DNA of 64,000 nt. Origin: Tiliqua scincoides. Taxonomy: Eukaryota > Chordata > Lepidosauria > Squamata > Scincidae. The stretch spans positions 230,352,604-230,416,603 of the forward strand of contig NC_089823.1 of the NCBI RefSeq assembly GCF_035046505.1, written 5' to 3'. The position numbers and the translations under genes were made by a program. Below the pieces are notes generated by a model. That model was given only the letters and a program-made list of their open reading frames with translations. It did not search any database and had not been told where the DNA came from. This document shows, piece after piece, positions 62,769-64,000 of the stretch; position 1 is the stretch's first letter, and the number at the start of each line of letters is the position of its first letter.

Positions 62769-63480
62769 TCGTCTGCGGAACTCCTGGCCGCTGGAGCGGC
62801 GACGTCCCTCCTCACACCACGCGCTGAATGTCTGTGGAACTCCTGGCTGCAGGAGGTGGACCGATGGCTCCTTCTCACATCACACACTGAGTGTCTGTGG
62901 AACTCCTTGCCACAGGATGTGATAGGTAGAGTGGATTGAAGGATGCTCCTCTCCCCCTCACGCGGCACCAGAAGCAGGGGACAGCCACTTACGTTGACTG
63001 TCTGTGGAACTCCTTGCCACAGGATACGGTGATAGAGTGGATGGGGGGTGCTCCTCTCCCTCAACACCAGAACCAGGGGGCAGCCACTGAGACTGAGTGT
63101 CTGTGAAACTCCTGGCCACAGGAGTTGATGGATAGCGTGGGTAGAGGGATGCTCCTCTCCCCCTCACGCGACACCAGAGCCAGGGGACATTCACTCAAAC
63201 TGTGTGTTGGGAGAGTTTGGACACACCAAAGAAAATATTCCTTTACGCAGTGTGTCATTAGTCTGTGGAACTCCTTGCCACAGGATATGGTGATGCCATA
63301 TGACATGGATGCCTTTAAAAGGAGATTGGATAGATATATGCAGGAAAAGTCCATCACGGGTTACAAGCCGTGATAAGTATGTGCAACCTCCTGGTTTTAG
63401 AAGTAGGCTACCTCAGAAAGTCTGGTGCCAGTGAGGGCACCAAGATACAAACCTCTTGTGGTCTTGTGCTCCCTGAGGGT
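62769..63480 (+). repeat. Tandem array built from a CR1 3' end in NDUFB5 intron 1
   Basis: GTCTGTGGAACTCC-type starts recur at 62829, 62892, 63000, 63100 (variant) and 63260, with a diverged one at 62771. Spacing is 60-160 bases, mostly about 100. Each unit joins the ORF2 terminal LWNSLPQD codons back to the upstream block encoding LLSPSR-(Q)NQG, so it arose by repeated duplication inside one CR1 copy. The last unit runs on into a normal CR1 3' UTR to about 63480. Confidence 0.82.
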
Positions 63481-63568
63481 GCAATCCTAGGTATGTCTAC
63501 TTAGATGTAAGTTGTGTTATGTTCAATGAGGCTTATTCTCAGTAAAATGAGTATAGGATTGCAGCCTC
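63476..63568. mobile_element. ~95-bp TIR unit copy
   Basis: GTGCAATCCTAGGTATGTC at left and TATAGGATTGCAGCCTC at right are inverted. It is inserted in or next to the CR1 3' tail. Confidence 0.55.
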
Positions 63569-63888
63569 AGGCATTTGGTGGGCCACTGTTTGACACAGAA
63601 AGCTGGACTAGAAGGGTCTATGGCTTGATCCAGTGGGGCTCTTCATATGTTATTACTGTTTTACTCGCATGCCTGGATTAGCTTCACCTGCTGGATTCTG
63701 CCTGCCATGTAGTTGAGAGGAGAGCACAGGAACTCCTTGCAGGGGGCATCTTTATGGAAGGAGCAGAGGTTTGCAAAGAGCTTGCAGAAAAAGCTAGGCT
63801 TACAATTCTTAAATGATGAAAGCAAATGGAAAGATATTTAGATCTACCGGTAGTTTGTTAGAAAAACAGCATGGGAGTAGGTGACTCA

Positions 63889-64000
63889 GGGCCCAATCCT
63901 ATTCAGTTTTCCAATGCCAATACAATTGTGCCAATGGGGTGTGCTGCATCCTGTGGTGGGGAGGTAGTTGCAGAGGCCCCCTCAAGGTAAGGAAACACTT
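63889..64000 (+). mobile_element. Harbinger-like MITE, copy 8, cut by window end
   Basis: Left terminal repeat GGGCCCAATCCTATTCAG and the interior up to AAGGTAAGGAAAC. The right half lies outside. Confidence 0.75.

Overview
The window is vertebrate nuclear DNA with intron-rich genes and a dense load of CR1 LINEs, tRNA-derived SINEs, hAT-, Tigger- and Harbinger-like short DNA transposons and a retroviral solo LTR. The protein sequences and the CR1/SINE types point to a sauropsid, most probably a squamate reptile. The species cannot be fixed from the sequence.

Region 1-27 kb holds no host gene I can support. It is layered repeats: a 3' LINE fragment at the left edge, an 87-bp minisatellite, a Tigger-like palindromic element, several MITEs with clear 8-bp target duplications, and, at 15.3-18.2 kb, an odd element. 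That element has long inverted TG...CA arms flanked by a 4-bp repeat. It carries a cellular-looking 173-codon ORF and is itself split by a 1000-bp solo LTR.

Region 27-64 kb is a compact gene cluster. NIFK (minus, 6 coding exons, 274 aa) is head-to-head with ACTL6A/BAF53A (plus, 14 coding exons, 429 aa) across a 319-bp CpG-rich promoter. ACTL6A is tail-to-tail with MRPL47 (minus, 7 coding exons, 244 aa). MRPL47 is head-to-head with NDUFB5 (plus, first coding exon only) across a 334-bp CpG-rich promoter. All exon phases were checked by hand and join into complete reading frames. The ACTL6A-MRPL47-NDUFB5 order matches human 3q26. NIFK next to ACTL6A does not match the human map, where NIFK is on 2q14.

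The genes cover chromatin remodelling (ACTL6A), ribosome biogenesis and chromosome periphery (NIFK), mitochondrial translation (MRPL47) and respiratory complex I (NDUFB5). They are housekeeping genes arranged as two divergent promoter pairs.

The most striking mobile feature is a 5.18-kb CR1 in ACTL6A intron 9. Both ORFs are open (ORF1 with an SGNH esterase domain, ORF2 with endonuclease and reverse transcriptase), and the 5' sequence is repeated. It has landed inside a pre-existing Harbinger-like MITE whose two halves mark its ends. Short CR1 3'-end fragments have also grown into tandem arrays just downstream of the first exons of both ACTL6A and NDUFB5.
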